NCBI GenBank assembly: GCA_025617745.1
Contig: CM046853.1
Span: 55,766,643-55,830,642 of the forward strand
Length of the DNA: 64,000 nt
Direction: 5' to 3'
DNA from: Heliocidaris erythrogramma
Lineage: Eukaryota; Echinodermata; Echinoidea; Camarodonta; Echinometridae
The position numbers were made by a program, and so were the translations under genes. Under the pieces are notes generated by a model. The model searched no databases. It was not told where the DNA came from and saw nothing but the letters and a program-made list of their open reading frames with translations. Every line of letters starts with the position of its first letter. Position 1 is the first letter of the stretch. Positions 1 to 15,000 of this stretch are shown here, in pieces.

Positions 1-1073
1 TTGCTTGGCCTAGGGATAGTTCACATTCACAAGTAGAATGTATCCACCAAGGCTCTACACCATTATGTGCCCAAGCATCCAGGACAACTAAATTCGTCCA
101 TCTGGCAAGCAAAATTCAGCCAAATAAAACAAAAGGAAAAATATTTGCCTGACCAATGCACCAAATAATGTGGCACACTAGTAGTAAATATGTGCTACAA
201 AATGGCCTCATTAATTAGATAGTTGCACAGAATGACACATCATTTGATGATTCATTCTACATTACACTGTTCGGCCTACAAGCAGTACATCAATTAAAGA
301 TTACATTTTTGCAATGTTTATTATTCCCCATCATTAATAGATGCAAGACTTTTTGACAAATCATTTCAAATCCTGTTTAAGGGTCATTCTCAAACCTAAT
401 GCCTTACATGTTAAAAATGCTATGATCCGTTTTTCCATTTTAATTTTAGTGAAGTATAAAAACAATAGAATACAAAAATCAATTCGAAGACTTTTTCAGT
501 GAAACCATATTAATGCTTTGGGCAATTCAATTTTGAAAAATGAAAATAGCACATGGGTTTCTCTGCTGGGCAATAGAGAAAGTAAAGCACAACAGAACAA
601 ATACTTTTCATTACTTGATTCTCATACTGCATAAAAAATAATGTAGTTCTTTTTCATGTTTACTTGATAGAAATCTTGAATACAAAAGTTTCACATTGGA
701 TTACAAGGACTACATGGATGTTACATTAAAAAAAATATTCAATTTTTGACGACAGATCAGAATGATTTTCAGCTATATGCTATCAAGCATCTACATGATG
801 CTTGAAGCACACCCATTCTTTCAGATTTTAAAAATGAATGATTCAGAAGGAGGCTTGAAATGCACATTCATTTGGTGATGTTCTCAGGAATAAATATTTG
901 TTTTGCTAAACTGTTCAAATGTCCTACAGCAATACATGATGTATCAGTCATATTTCCCTTTCATTCAACTGCCTCAAGAAAGAATACCTGCAACGATTTC
1001 GGTTCTTGCATATATTCACATCACATCTCTACAATGGAGAATGTAACAAACACCACCTTGTGAAAAACAACTT
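1..1073. other. AT-rich non-coding stretch, left edge
   Basis: I see no exon with consistent splice sites on either strand here. The sequence is AT-rich with no long open frame. If the minus-strand gene described at 8986-21424 continues leftward, this stretch would be intron or 3' flank of that gene. Confidence 0.5.
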
Positions 1074-1075
1074 GA

Positions 1076-1110
<35 letters not shown>

Positions 1111-1118
1111 TGAGAGGG
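1074..1118. repeat. (GA)n microsatellite
   Basis: Nearly uninterrupted GA dinucleotides followed by purine-rich sequence. Simple repeat seen directly. Confidence 0.9.
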
Positions 1119-1267
1119 TGGAATAAAGAGAAGAGAATGAATGAATAGAGTGAGCATTAGGAGAACATAGTCAAACAAGATTCGGGGAGGGGGGGATACA
1201 TGTAATCACATCTAGAGAAGAAGAAAAAACAGAAAAGGGTGTAGGCCCTCCATGCACTGAATATACT

Positions 1268-1344
1268 GTCTGTTGAGAGCCAAAAGGGCATTAACTCTGT
1301 TTTATAAAGTATATGAGGTAACGCCCTTCTGGCTCTAATCAGAT
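1268..1344. repeat. GGAGCCAGAAGGGCGTTAAC-type palindrome, copy A
   Basis: Imperfect hairpin. The left arm contains GAGAGCCAAAAGGGCATTAA and the right arm ends ACGCCCTTCTGGCTCTAATC. Related copies lie at 28603-28677, 47909-47992 and 57844-57917. The arms differ from the perfect copy by a few substitutions, consistent with decay after dispersal. No coding content. Confidence 0.8.
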
Positions 1345-1829
1345 GAATGTAAATGGATAAATGTTATAAAGAAAAAAAATCTTTAAGTTTAAAAAGCATT
1401 AAAAATTTAGAGTTCTCTCAATACCTGATCAAGATACAACTAATAAAATATAAGCTTTATGAATTGAAATTTCCATCATGGGCAGAGGAGGTGTTCTTTA
1501 TACATGTACCTACATTTATGTAAATTGATTTTCTTCTTAATCTGTAAGATCTATCTTGCAATAAATCACACAGAATACCAATTTCACAGCAACCCCCAAT
1601 AAAAAAAATAGATGTACCTGCAATAAGAATTTGACTGTCGAAGAAAACATAAATCTTAAGAACGCAATACACAGAGAGATGACACAGCGTAGTAAGTGGA
1701 AATAATATTCATAATATGTATGCATTGCTATCAGCCGTCACAGAGAAAATATCCTATTTCCATTCATTAGGTATGAGTGAGGCAGTGGGGGAAAAAAACA
1801 CATAAGAAGCTGAAGATAAAGGTTACAAG
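1345..1829. other. Non-coding, no feature seen
   Basis: Short open frames only, no splice-site pair that keeps frame with the minus-strand gene. I see nothing specific. Confidence 0.5.
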
Positions 1830-2097
1830 AGAGAGGGCAAGAGACAGCGAGAGGAACGATGATGGAGAGAGATTTTAAGAGAAGGGGAAATACACCTACG
1901 ATAATAAGGACGGTGATTTGTAGCTAACGATGGGATGGATTGAGAGAGATAGAGGGTAGAGGAATGAAAGAGAGAGATGTACATCATGTAAGGAAATGCA
2001 AGAGAGAGAAAGACAGAGAGAGGAGGAGAGAGACAAACAACCAAGAGAGCGAGCGAGAAATCGGTTAAGAGGGAGAGGAGAGAAAGGGGGGGAAAAA
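1830..2097. repeat. Purine-rich (GAGA) low-complexity tract
   Basis: About 270 bases dominated by AG, GAGA and GGAGA on the + strand, with short interruptions. It has the appearance of an old (GA)n microsatellite and explains the serine/leucine-rich open frame on the other strand. Confidence 0.8.
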
Positions 2098-5000
2098 GAG
2101 TCCCATCACTGGCTGAAGTCTGAATGAATGGTTAAAATATGCATGACATTTTCACAAAGACTTACGGACACATGGATCAAATCTCTACACACAGATTATG
2201 AAGAATTTATAAAACCCATGAATTGGAACCATTTTGATAGGTCAAAGTTCATGCATTTTCAATGTTCATGATATAAAAGCTTTGACCCACATTCTATGTA
2301 TATAAATTAACTTTATTTTAATACAAAGCAAGTAACTGAAGAGTCTGCTCTTTTTCTTTTCTTTCTTCATTCTAAATCTCACATGCATGTGATATTTTCT
2401 TCTCTCTCCATTGATAAGAATGCTTACGGGTTCTCTGTATGTGCTCTCACGCGTGTGTATAAGGCAGCTTCTTTGTTATATTCCTTACATGTACTCTGTG
2501 TGTAGGTGTTGCTTAGTGTATGTGTGTGTCTTGATGCAGAGATATCAAAGTGCACCAACAGGCATGCATTCTACATACATACACACACATATACACACAA
2601 TATGTATTTTGTACAGTCTACTGACACACTCATACACAAAATACACATAAAATGGCAAATTGGCAGCAAAACGTAATGCAACAAAGGAAATTTAACCCAA
2701 AATGAATTCCTCATTTCATCAATGCTGTATTTTACAAAACTGAAGCTGATATCAAAGGAACTGGAGCATTTCCTTTCATATAATTTGATTGCATTTAAGT
2801 GGTTTTGTTTCTCACTGTATATCAAAAATATATTTTCGTTGAAAAAAGTGTGACCTAAAAAATGTGGTATCAGCGTTAATCCAAATGTATGCAAATCATC
2901 AATAATCCTTAAAAGCATGTACAGCATACTGATAATAATCTATCATGGAAAATATTTATCTCTAACTGGTGCATATAGATTTACATTTCCACTGTTCAAT
3001 TTACTTACAAAAAATTGCCAGCAAGAAATGCTAATATCAAATACGATAAATGCAATAGGGAGTAAAAATGCAAATGGAGCCCTAATTAATTCAAATCTCC
3101 ATTGATAACAGAACAAAAATCAATGAAATAATTAATCCACTATCTCACAAAATTATCATGAGGCTCTCTATAAATAGGTCATAATTGAATTACATATTCT
3201 TTTGTTCTTGAAGTGACAAAAGAATTTGCAGTTGCCAGGGCCATGCAAATCCCACACACTTAATTCCTAGATTAAAAAAGATTTAGAGTGATTGAGTTAT
3301 GAGGTAATACTCATTTCTTTCAAGGGTGAAATCTTTAAAAAATAATTCTTACACTGAAAATATTTTGGCTAAATTCATATCTGACCATCAACATGTGTTG
3401 TCAAAGTAATGTAATGGGACAAATCGACTTCAAATACCTTTCATCATTTTGAAAAGGTATGTTTTTCATTCAAAAGAGTTGAGGAATATACTGAAATTCA
3501 CCATAAATTACCATCATTCCCATACATTTTCTCTTTGATTTCCATGCAATTTAATTTCTTTTTTTCTTTAACCAAAGTGAAGGTGTTAACTTTTATGAAC
3601 GAAACCCCAAAAATTGAAATGCAAAAAAAAAATGCCTGAACTTAAGGCAAAAAAAAATATTGTTCAATGGGTTTTAAGTGAAATTTGCATCTCCTGTGTG
3701 TCTTGTAAATACACTTACATGTATGTATAAGCAAAAAAGCCATTTCAGTTTCTACAAATTATATTCTTTGAGAGAAGTATTTCAACTGGTGTTTTTTTAT
3801 ACACTGGCTTTCATGATGTTTCAAATACTTTGTCAAATATTTTGTCATAATCACAATAAATCAAAGCCAATTACTTGCATCTTCATCTGAAGAAAACATA
3901 TTTTAAAATCTTTGTGAATTGTTATGTAATAATTACATGTCTTGGGGAAAGTTTAGGCCAGCTAAATGGTAAGGAAATAATGGTAGTGAAGATTTGCTGA
4001 AAACCACACACCCAGAAAATAGCCGACAGCAATATGTACATGTAGATATAGGGCAACACATTATAGACAATGTTCGTGGTCTGGACTTGTAGTCTCAATA
4101 TCACATGAAATGCCTTAGTTATTTTGCTTACTACTCAACAATTACTCTTTTTCTTTCAGAACTATTTGGCAGATAATGATGATCTACTCTCCTCAGCTGG
4201 AGTTTATTTACAAAGGTTACAGATCTTCTTTGATAATACATTGTACTTCAGGACATAAATCTACTTTTATGACTAAAGTGGGGTAAAAGTTGTACACATG
4301 TTCATGTTTGATACTGCAATTACTTCTAATTATCTAATACCTCTTCTTATGTGATGATACATAGTTTTATATACATATGAACAAATAATTCTAATTTACA
4401 GCAGAATGGATAATTACAACTCGTTCACAATCTTTCTTTGTCAATTTGTCATTCCTTTCAATTTTTCATTCCAAACAATGACCCATCCCTTTGTCAAATA
4501 TCTTGTCACTTTCTCCCTTTGCCATTCATTTTTTCTCTCTCTCTCTCTCATGAAAATCATACAAGGACCTGATATCCCCAATTTTGTTTTGTCTGTGTCC
4601 CCCTTTGTGAAATATCAGCAAAGCCGGACAGCTGCAAACTCAAGGAGAAGGCCACATAGATGATTGAAGAGTGAGAGATTCAAACCCATCTCCCAACAAT
4701 TTTTATTTCAGACTTATTCTCCGCTATTCTCTGTGTCTCATCTACTCGTCAGTAATACCTCCAAATTGGGATGATTCATCACGCAAGTTATTAAGCCAAT
4801 TCAATGACAGTATAGACTTTTTATACCTTCTCTCTCTCGCTTATATATCCTCACGTGTGCATCTTACACCAAAATTGTGTGTAAAGAACACGCAGACATA
4901 ATTTGATTCTTTAATATGTAACAGTTATCCATGTACCTTGCATACCAGAGATGTCAAAAAAATATCTTTTCCTTTTCTGAGAGAATTTCATTACGTAAAA

Positions 5001-5157
5001 GGTTCATTGATCCTGGTGCAACTGCATGTATGTCACTGCTCTTGAAAAACTAAACTAAACACACAGGCATGTGAATTTGAAGTATGAAAAACATCAATGA
5101 CAAGTTAATGTAGGCTACTGCCAATAATCGCTCCTCCAAGTTATTGATGCTTCAGTT
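2098..5157. other. AT-rich non-coding stretch
   Basis: Contains scattered ACATGTA motifs, a CA/TG-rich patch near 2575-2645 and AT-rich runs. No exon could be supported on either strand. It is probably intron or flank of the minus-strand gene. Confidence 0.5.
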
Positions 5158-5180
5158 GGGGGGGGGGGGGGGGGGGGGGG
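5158..5180. repeat. Poly(G) tract of 23
   Basis: Uninterrupted run of G. One of more than a dozen long G or C runs in the window. Confidence 0.95.
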
Positions 5181-5512
5181 TAGTGACTAAATATAGAACA
5201 CATCATGCATGAATTTTACCTCCATGTACATGTACTACACGAGATATGTGACGCTCATGCATTATGAAGTATCTCTGGTGCACTCTTTGAATCTCATCAT
5301 CAATTCATTCATGTTCATCAATTATTATGGAGATGAAATATATGCTGGTACATGCACGGCTAGCCGGCTAGATGGGCCCAAGCCTACATAGAATGCATTG
5401 TAGTGCATGTTGCCGTTTTAATCAATTCCCAATTTAAAATGGGACATTGTTGTATTTCATTCTCAGCGTTGCCAAAATCAGTTCACAGTAGTGTACATGC
5501 TTATCAGCTATC

Positions 5513-5544
5513 TGTCTCTCTCTCTCTCTCTATCTCTCTCTCTC
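5513..5544. repeat. (CT)n microsatellite
   Basis: Short CT dinucleotide run with one TA interruption. Confidence 0.85.
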
Positions 5545-8500
5545 AAGTGCATATGTATATGTATAGCTCTCTGAAGAGCTTCTCTTCTATAATTATCATT
5601 AATGTCATATTTTCCCCACCAGCAAAAGACACTGAATCTGCTACAAATATGAAATAGTCAACCTTTATGACTATATTAGTACAATTATATAATGGTTTAA
5701 TCCAATACAGACTAATGAATTGGGTTACATTGTTTGAGCAATTTTGAAGTAAAATTCATGCTTTTAAAAATTGACATGAGAACAAGTATATCTTGTTAGC
5801 AGCGAAAAGCTTTTAAACCAAGTAAATTGTTATCCCTCTAAAACTACTGCTTCAATTCGAAAATAAATTGTATTCAAATTAATAGAAGTTTCTTCCCAGA
5901 ACCCCAGTGTAAAATATTCAATTCATGTGTAATCTCTATTGGAATCCATTACACATTACACAAATTACACTGTTTGCTGCTTCGTTGGGTAGGTCTCAGA
6001 AAAGCTTTCAGTTCGAGAATATTTCATTTAAAATTGAAGAAATTTACCAATGAGTAGGCCCTATAACTTTATTTACTTTAATCAACATGCAAAGAGTTAA
6101 GAATGTCCACTTACAAGCATCTACAGGGAAAACTATAAGTCTTAAACAACTAATACGGTCTGTAGCACATGAGTATTTACAATGTATTTCATAGGAAACT
6201 AGAGCAAAATAACTCCCTTTTCATTATTTTTTGTGAGCCTATATTCCAACACTCCCTTTTCATTTGACCCAATTTTTCTTCATTACCATAGATGACTAAT
6301 TATGCTTTCATTCATATATATGCATATCATGTTCTAATTTCAATTATGAATCTTTTAACATATGTCAAGGTAAGGATACAGACTGTATTTTTGCTATGCT
6401 TTCAGCTGTACTGCCCTTTCATCATTTCTCTAGATCTTATGTCCCTCCCTTGCTCTCAATTTTTTTTACACCCCTTTTTTTCCCTCTCTCTCTCTTGTCC
6501 CCTCTTTCTCCATTTTCTTCTTTAATCACCAACAGGCATCTCAGGCATATTACTGGATTCCCTGGATTCGATTTCTTCTCCCTCTGTCTCCCTGAAATTA
6601 ACCGCTGCTTATTAGGTTAACATCAGATTCATGAACGCATTTGACACTGTAGGAGTGTGATCCAAGGTATCGGGAACTGGTGCCAGGATTGTAATACTTG
6701 CAGCAAAGGTCAACAGTCTAATATTTCTACACATGTAATTAGCTTGATTGAACATTTTTCTCTGAAGTTTCCTTGAAACCTTTCTTTATTCAATTACAAT
6801 TATTGATAAATGGCACATATTACAATGGGATGTGGCTTTCATAGACGTACATTACTAACTGATTATTTTTGGGCCAAATCGATTAACCCCTCTTCCTGAA
6901 ACAGAAAAGAAAACCCCAAATAACAAAGAAACAGATGAATTACATTTCAGAGAAAAAACAACTAATATTTGATTTGTCAACAGTAATTATCATAGGGCAT
7001 GATGTAGTCTTCAATGTAGCATTGACAATCCCGGGTAAAATTGTAAAATTCTATCATGTTCATTTTATTTTTTAAAATCCTTATCGTAATCATCTTTTTA
7101 CCAGGTAAATACATGGATATGCAATTTTAATCCTTTATAATTTATGTATATCATTTCTGCTGTTGATATGAACTCAAATGAACAGATGATTTCATGTAGC
7201 ATCTTTTTTTTAATGATTCAAACACTACTTGGGTGTACCATACCTACAAATTTGATACATGTGAATGGAAAATGCATGAGCAAAATTTGTCTAACCATCA
7301 AAATAAATGAAATAAATATTTACGACATAAAAATAATTGAATGTGCTTCATAAATATTCCCATTAATTTTTTTCAGAAAAAAAAATTCCTTAAAAAAAAT
7401 CCACAGCAAATACAATACATAGCTATGGACATTGTCTTACATATTTTGTATTGAATCGATTGAATTGCAACAAAAAAAAAATTGACAAAATCTAACAAAT
7501 TCGTATTGGATATCATCAAGAGTCAAGACCTTAAATTTGTAATGACACCTTTAAAACAGGTTTGGTACAAAATGTATAAAATACTGTTTTTGCTATCATA
7601 AACACAAGATTTCCACACACAAAAATAATTTCATTGTGCTTTTTATGAGAGCTCTAAGAATTTTCAAGAGCTCTTTAGGAGCTTTTCAAAGATAAATTGC
7701 TCTCCATTCACATGTACATGTATCATCTCACTTGAAATAGTGAAAAAACAATAGCGATTCTTCCTATTTGGTCATATCTATGAAGGTCAAGCTCACGAAT
7801 TTCCACGTATAACGGAGCCAGAGAACCTGAAAATTGCTCCATTGTTACAGGACAAATATGTGACCCTCATTAAATACCTACATGTACAATCAAACCTCAT
7901 GGTGATTTATTTCAACCGTTTGCACATGCATGAAGTACAATTGAGGACAATTTCTGTTTATATGATGCATGTATGAATTACATGGAATGCTGATGTGTTG
8001 GTAAAAAGTGAATGGGTCAACATATAGAATTCCTTATTTTCTTAACTTTGGACACATCCGTAAGGGTAGAACACAAAATACTTCTACAATTTTAGTCTGG
8101 AAATGTTTGAGAAATTTCATGTATATTGTTGAAATCTTAGGACTTATCTATCTTGTTCCTGAACTGACAATTTACAAACAAAAACTTTGTGCTGATAACT
8201 CAGAAAACAACAAAAATGATTAATTCCCAAAGGAGAACAATGCATCAAAAGAGGGAAAACATTTATCTGATCACACAAAGAACTGTGACCTATGTTGTCC
8301 TCTGACGAAAACTGGAAATTGATTTCGTCTTTGTGCGACAAGATGCAAAAAGATAAACACATTTCCCTTAAATGCTATGAGCAACACTGCATTACCCTTG
8401 AACTGCCTGAGGAAGCAAGATTAGCTAATATTATATAACAAGATTCATTTCATTCATTACATTTGAACAGTACTGTATGTACGGGTATGATATCTGGGGA

Positions 8501-8985
8501 AATAAGTAGCTTGGGGTTTCAAAAGATATACCTTGCCTTTAGAAAAATAAACAAAAAACAAAACAGATACAACATAAATACTGGGCAAACAATCAGTGAT
8601 TAAATAGAATGAGAAAAATATGAATATTATACCTAAAGGGCTGCTCACATATCAACAATAACGATAATGATATTGGTCTACGTAGAGAATGTATGGTGCT
8701 AAGCAAGATATGCTAATGAGCCCAAGCACCAATTCGTATCCAACACATCTTCTATCTAGACCATTCTTATTGTTATCCTTATCATTAAAATGTAACCAGT
8801 CATTTACAAATATTATATTTAGTGCACAATACAATTCATCCATGAATACATTACTACACCGGACTTGATGAAAGGGGGGGGGGGGGGGAAGGAAGAAAGA
8901 AAGAATGAATGAAAATTAAGTTAATCAATGATGTTAGTCTTCTGTCTATGACTCAACAACAAGATCAACTAATAACACTACTAAC
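5545..8985. other. Non-coding stretch left of the last visible minus-strand exon
   Basis: Downstream of the 8986-9054 exon on the minus strand, so the next exon of that gene should lie here or beyond the left edge. One open stretch near 6527-6602 (minus) follows a TTTCAG and has the right entry phase, but it has no convincing donor and runs into low-complexity purines, so I do not call it. A short G run lies at about 8874-8888. Confidence 0.45.
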
Positions 8986-9054
8986 CTCCATGCATTGTCC
9001 TGGGGACAGACGGCTGATTGGCTTGGGCCGTTAACGTATTGTACATTAATCTAT
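8986..9054 (-). CDS. Minus-strand gene, coding exon 4
   Basis: 69 nt, phase 1 to phase 1. Acceptor GCAATTGCAG, donor G|GTTAGT. Encodes RLMYNTLTAQANQPSVPRTM then HG. The frame joins exon 3 through a CAT (His) codon. The next exon was not found in the 9 kb to its left. Confidence 0.75.
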
Positions 9055-12000
9055 CTGCAATTGCAAAGAGTGGATAAAACAAAACTTGTGTCAGATGAAC
9101 TCTGGTACAAACACATTCAAACATGTCATGTTCAGACATTAAGTTTCTTCTTACTGTCTTTCTTTTAACAAATCTCTGCGTGGGACAAGACTAGAAAGCA
9201 GAAAAAAAAGGGGGGGGGGGTCTTTCTCTTCATTTTCTCTAAGCACTTCTAAAGCTTTAGCAGTTCCTGCTTGAGGACTTTTCTCCATTGAAATTAAGCA
9301 GACACAGACTTGTTTATTTTTTGGCATCAAGCTTTTTTTTTCCTGCTTGTGCTGGTTTATATGAACATGAAGGTATGTAGAATGGGTTTAACAAACAAAC
9401 AGGCAACCATGCAGTAATAAAAAAAAAGCATACAAAAGATAAAAAGCACAGTTGAAAACTGCTTCAAAACAGAATATCAGAAATCTCTTTCATGCGTCTT
9501 GGACAGAAGAAATTGAAATTTTACTAGATACCCTAGGCTAAACGTGTTTAGAGCAATCCTTCTGGGACCCCAAATAAATAAAGCATTTGAGCATTGTCTG
9601 CTATTCTGTCAAGATTATCAACTCAATTTTGTTACTGTTTTGTTTTTAATAAACTGTGCTTGATGAAATAAATGGAATACAATATGCTAACTAATGTAAG
9701 CTTGAAGTTTGAAGCAGGGCTATAAAATAAAAACAGTAAGGTAAAAAAACAGCAACAGAAATCTGAAGGTAACATACATTATTTGAAACTACTACATGTA
9801 GAAGGGAATTTATCTGGCTAACATCAGTGGACCAGATAATTTATTGCCCTATAGGTAGTGAAATTCATGTACATATATGAAGTTTGTGAACATTTAAATA
9901 AATATCCTATTCCTATCCTATGCTAAAGAATTTTCTTAAACTTAGTCTGAGTCACAATTCAGTCTTGAAACGTGATGTTCAAAAGAAGCATAAGCATTGC
10001 ATTATTCTGTTAAAAGAAATATAAATAAAACTAGAAATACTCGATGGTAAATCCCAATAATGCCAATTGAGATAGTGCATTGAGCACAGTCGATGAGGCT
10101 TGCTTCCCGTCTATTATTCTGCATTTAATTGTCACCATACATCATGTACCACATAATAGAATCTCTAGCCAGCCATTTCAGTTGTTGGACAATTCAGATT
10201 TACAGGCACTTTTAGCAAGACCTCATCAAATATAAGTTATTAAAAATGGGTGCAACACTAATTGGCTTTAGGTCATGAGAGTTCAACTTTTCTGGAAAGT
10301 TTCTTTCATGAACAAAAACTGAGTAGTATGAAACAAAAACATTCCAGAAGAAATGTGTTGATTTGATCTACAAGTTATTATTCCTAATTATTATCATTAC
10401 TTTTTTCTCTTTTATTTTACAAATGAAAACTACTCTAACAAGCATATTTTCTGCTATTTGAGATCATTCATGACTAAAATTGTAATAATTTGTTAGTTAT
10501 GCTTCAATTTTACCATCTATGCATCACAGATGTTTACATTCATGAGTAAATTGATTGACATAAACATTCTATTCTTCATTTAGGCTGAAAAGTAATTCTG
10601 AAAGGACAGTTTAAGCTTAAACTTAGAAACTAAAAATAATGAAAAATAGGAAAGGAGAAAGCAGGATTGTAGACACTATTCTGTTCATCATCCTACTACA
10701 GGAGCTTCACCAGTTGCCGATCAAAAGCGCTGAAAACCTGTTCCGCCTAAAGCTAATTTCCTGTATGTGGAAATGGTAAATTTTGATCTATTTTTACGGC
10801 AACATTTTTTTATGATCCCAGCTGTGCCCAATTAAAGCTGACCTATTTTGTTATATATTCGGCAAATCTCTATCCCCTCACTAATTCCACTTGGATCCGT
10901 TCTCTTGTTGTGTGTACTAAATCTATAAAGAGTCACACTGGACTTATGCATATTTGTTTTTTTCTGTTTTCTGATATGTGATTGCTAAGCAGGATAGGTA
11001 AAGAGGAACAACAATTATTTCTACGGATTTGATACAGAGATCAGGAGTGGATCTAAAAAGCTGATAATCACCCTCTAGAGCTCAAACAATCATCTAATTA
11101 AGCACTGATGAAAAACATGCACATAGCAGCAAAAATGAATTGGTCATGCTGTGTGTCATAGCAAACTGTTAATCAGCATCATGTACATGTAGCGTATAAT
11201 CAGAGGAAAGGTGATTTACAAGCACAGAGAAACTGTAGTTGTTTGCTTCCCCGAAAATTAAAAATAATCCATATCATCGCATACATTTAATTATCATCTC
11301 AAAGTCCTATCTAAAATTTCAAAATAAACCGAGGCCATATTATAGGATACCCTTCAATTCAATGAGATGAGGGGATCTGAAGAACATATTTTTTGCCTAA
11401 CAATTGGCTTTTAGGGGCTTTACTACAAGGATCATCTAATCATTTTCATTCACGGGTTATTCTTCTCCACTCTAAGACAGACAGATTTGCATTTAAAGAG
11501 CTTCTCTGTCATAGATCCACTGTTTCATTTAAGTGCTTTATATACAGAAACAATTCTTTGATCAACCATGCACCAAATATATTTAGTTTCTTATCGATGG
11601 CCAACCATTACAAAATGAACCCCATTTAAAGAATTTCCTTTCATTCATTGCTTAATATGTAAAAATTTGATGAAATGTGTTATGTTCCCTCTTTCCTTGC
11701 AAAATGAATATGTACATGAAACATGTTCATGAAACGAGCAAGAAAATAACATTAAGAAGAAAGAAATAAAGAAATCACCAACCAGTCATACTTACGTTGA
11801 TAGTTCTGGTAAGCCCCAAGTTGTGAGGCGGTGTAATGATCTCCAACCATACTATCATGATCTAAAAAGGTATGAGAAAAATCACAAAATCCTTTCATTG
11901 ATAACAATTCATTCACTCATGAGGATTCACTGACCATTTCATTGAAACCCTGGAAATGATTTTCAGATGAATTACACCGTTTGCATATCTAGTACAGATG

Positions 12001-15000
12001 CAAAAAAAAGAACACATCAAGGTCTGACGAATACTTCTTTCAAAACCAGTAATGGTCACTAGAGAATTTTTTTTTCTTATAAGAGAGAATTTCTAAAAAT
12101 TATAACATTTATAAATTATGTTTTACATGTACATGTAGCAAGGAGCAAAATACTGTGGGTGAAGTGAGCGCACATCTATTGATAAATAAAATAGGGAGAA
12201 GATACATCTACATGTACTTGTGATAATAAAGTCTGTTAATAAAAATACATTACAGATTAACTGAGGTGTACACAGTGTCTGCACTAACAAACCATTTCTG
12301 ACCAAAGTCCCCCTTGTGCATGATATCCATACACTATCCATAATGAAGAAAGTAGTGCATACACAATTTTTTTTTATTCATCGACATAAAGCATAAGCAG
12401 GTGCTCCTACAGTAATACACAACACCAAGAGAAAGGACCAATGCTTAGTGCAGCGCTGTTCCGACCTTGTTCACACTCTCCAATAGAAAGAACAAAGCGT
12501 TTGATAAAACATCAAGTTATAAGGTGCATCTTGTATGATATATAATTTAACAAACCACCAGGAGGATTTTCTCTTTTCAAAATATGAAACATTCTGTATA
12601 GGCTGACTCATCTTGAGCAGTTCTGCTATTTTAGAATTGCCTTCCTCCTGGACTCTGAATTTGATCATCCTTTTTGAGTACCTATCAACATTATATCACT
12701 GGATTCAATCATTAATACTGAAATTCCTTCTTACAGCATTTTATTGTAGTATTGACCTGGGTTGGCAAAAATAAAATATACAAATTATTGACTTGAATGA
12801 CTGATTTCAATTATGGTTTCAGAAATTCAACAACTTACTTGGATTATATTTGACTAATTTAACTTAAATTTGATTTAAAAAAACTTTGATTAACAACCCC
12901 CCCCCCCCCAAAAAAAAAAAAAAAGAAAAGAAAAGAAAAAAGAAGCCAACCCAGTCGTTGAATCAATTGAACTTATCCCATCCGTTTTTGTTTGTTATAT
13001 TAATTGTGTGTTCCATGCGACTTAAAACCTCGTTATTTCATTCATGTCATCTTTAGGTCGTATAAAAACCATGTATCCTTTGTTCATACATACATGTATC
13101 TTCAAAATATATCTTTTCAAAGTCTCCAGAGAGTGTGAACAGAGCCAAAGCTAGAAAGCAAGCCAGCCACCCAGCCAGCCACAAGGTATTGTATTACATT
13201 GCGCAGGCTTTTTCCCCCCCATCTTGGCGATTCTTTGTGCAAATGTCACAGAGAATAGGTTAGTTAGCATGAGAAAAGAGGTGAATGGCTGCTGGAGAAA
13301 CCTAAAGAAAAAAACATGAATACATTTTGTATAGCAAGAAGAAATGAGATTTCTTCCCTCATAATGCATGAACATTCTAAATTGCACAGACCCTTTACCA
13401 CTACTGAGTGATATTGGAAAATCACCCAGTAACAGTAGAATTGTACAGCAATCTCATATGATTGCTAAAATTGTATTTGTATAAATATTTATTAAGTCCA
13501 CACTTCAAAATAACAAATATACTTTATTATACCTGAAAATAAAATCAAATAGCATTATGGGTCTTGTAACAGACTAGACCAGAACATGGAATGGTACAAC
13601 TTTTACATGAACATTTTTATTCAGCATTCATGAATATTGTGATGATGCATTATGTGCATTACCTCACACATATTAACTGCTCAAAGGAAAATGTTTTCAT
13701 CATTGAAATATGGTATTACTAATAATGTATTCCCTCAAAAACTTAATTTCCAAATAAGTAATCACTTTAATAGAAAGTATGCGTTCATGATGGAGAAATT
13801 CTGTAATTGTAGTGCATATCTACTTTATACAAAAACATGAGGTAGAAACTGTTCCCCATTACCCCAACGCTTTGGCAATTACAGCTTTACACACGCAATT
13901 CATTTTCAATGAGCTGCACTTTCAACGAGCTTAATGAGTTCTTCCTTCTTTCTACCACCTGCCTGAAAACTCTTGATGAGTTATTTCTCACAACAGATGA
14001 AAATGGGTTTGTACAATCATATGAACAGAATGGATGAGTCTCTCTATATTTAAAAAAAAAAGGAAAGGGAGGGTTATGGCAAGAGAGGTAGGGAGTGGAA
14101 GACAGAGAGGGATTGATCATATATGTATAAAGAAGAATTAAGCATAATTTACAAAAAGACTGTAATTGGCATAAAGGTTAGAGGAGCTTATGGTACATGT
14201 AGGAGTGTACAAGTATTCCAAAGAGAGCACAAAAGGTAAATTTAAGTGTACTTCTGTTTCGACAGACAGAATTGGGAAGCAAAATAAAGAAGCATGGACA
14301 TGTTTTCTCTTGATGATTCATCAATATCATAAGGGCAATCAAAGAACATAGTGCTGATATTTTGCTCAACAAATTATTCTGCAGCAAGTTAATACAAAGC
14401 AATGGAAAGAAAATATTCCTCCAAACATGTAAATAAGAATGTTACGTATTACCTACAAAATAAGTAAATGACACAATACAGGTCGAATAATTGAAGGGTT
14501 ATCAATTTGGGTGAAAATATACCTGGTAATACATGTGAATGTACCACCTGAAAAAGAGGCATGCTAATGTTGTATTAATATCAGGTTTCCTAGATACATG
14601 TAGGCCCTACATGGTAGACTGTTCCTACAGAGTCAAAGTGATTCATGCCACAAGAACTGCACTGTGCACACCATGATTCAATACTCTGTGCCAGAGTGGA
14701 GGAGGGTGGTGAATAGAGAAAGTCTAAAATAGATACTAGAGGTGTCGCTTAGAAGTACATTCACACTGAATAATAGGTCATTCGGCCGTGACTGCACTGC
14801 TCATAATCTGTGGCCTTATTAGGTCACAGAGTTCATTGACCTTTCTCCTTAGACTATGGTGTAAGTCACGGTGAACCCCAAGCTATTACTAGGCTCCTGG
14901 CTTCATACAGACAGGCTACAACAGGTGCACATCTAGTCTACTGGAAAAAGGGAAAGGATCAGTATCAACCTCAAAAAGGTAATGAGATGGTATGGGTTGG

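Noticed and set aside
6527-6602. Open minus-strand stretch after TTTCAG as exon 5 of the minus-strand gene
   Set aside because: Entry phase fits, but there is no credible donor and it grades into a purine-rich repeat.
10698-10770. LQELHQLPIKSAENLFRLK-like stretch resembling a LINE reverse-transcriptase tail
   Set aside because: Too short, and the flanks do not extend the similarity.
14524-14548. 25-nt AG/GT-bounded microexon on the minus strand
   Set aside because: Including it breaks the phase between exons 2 and 3 of the minus-strand gene.
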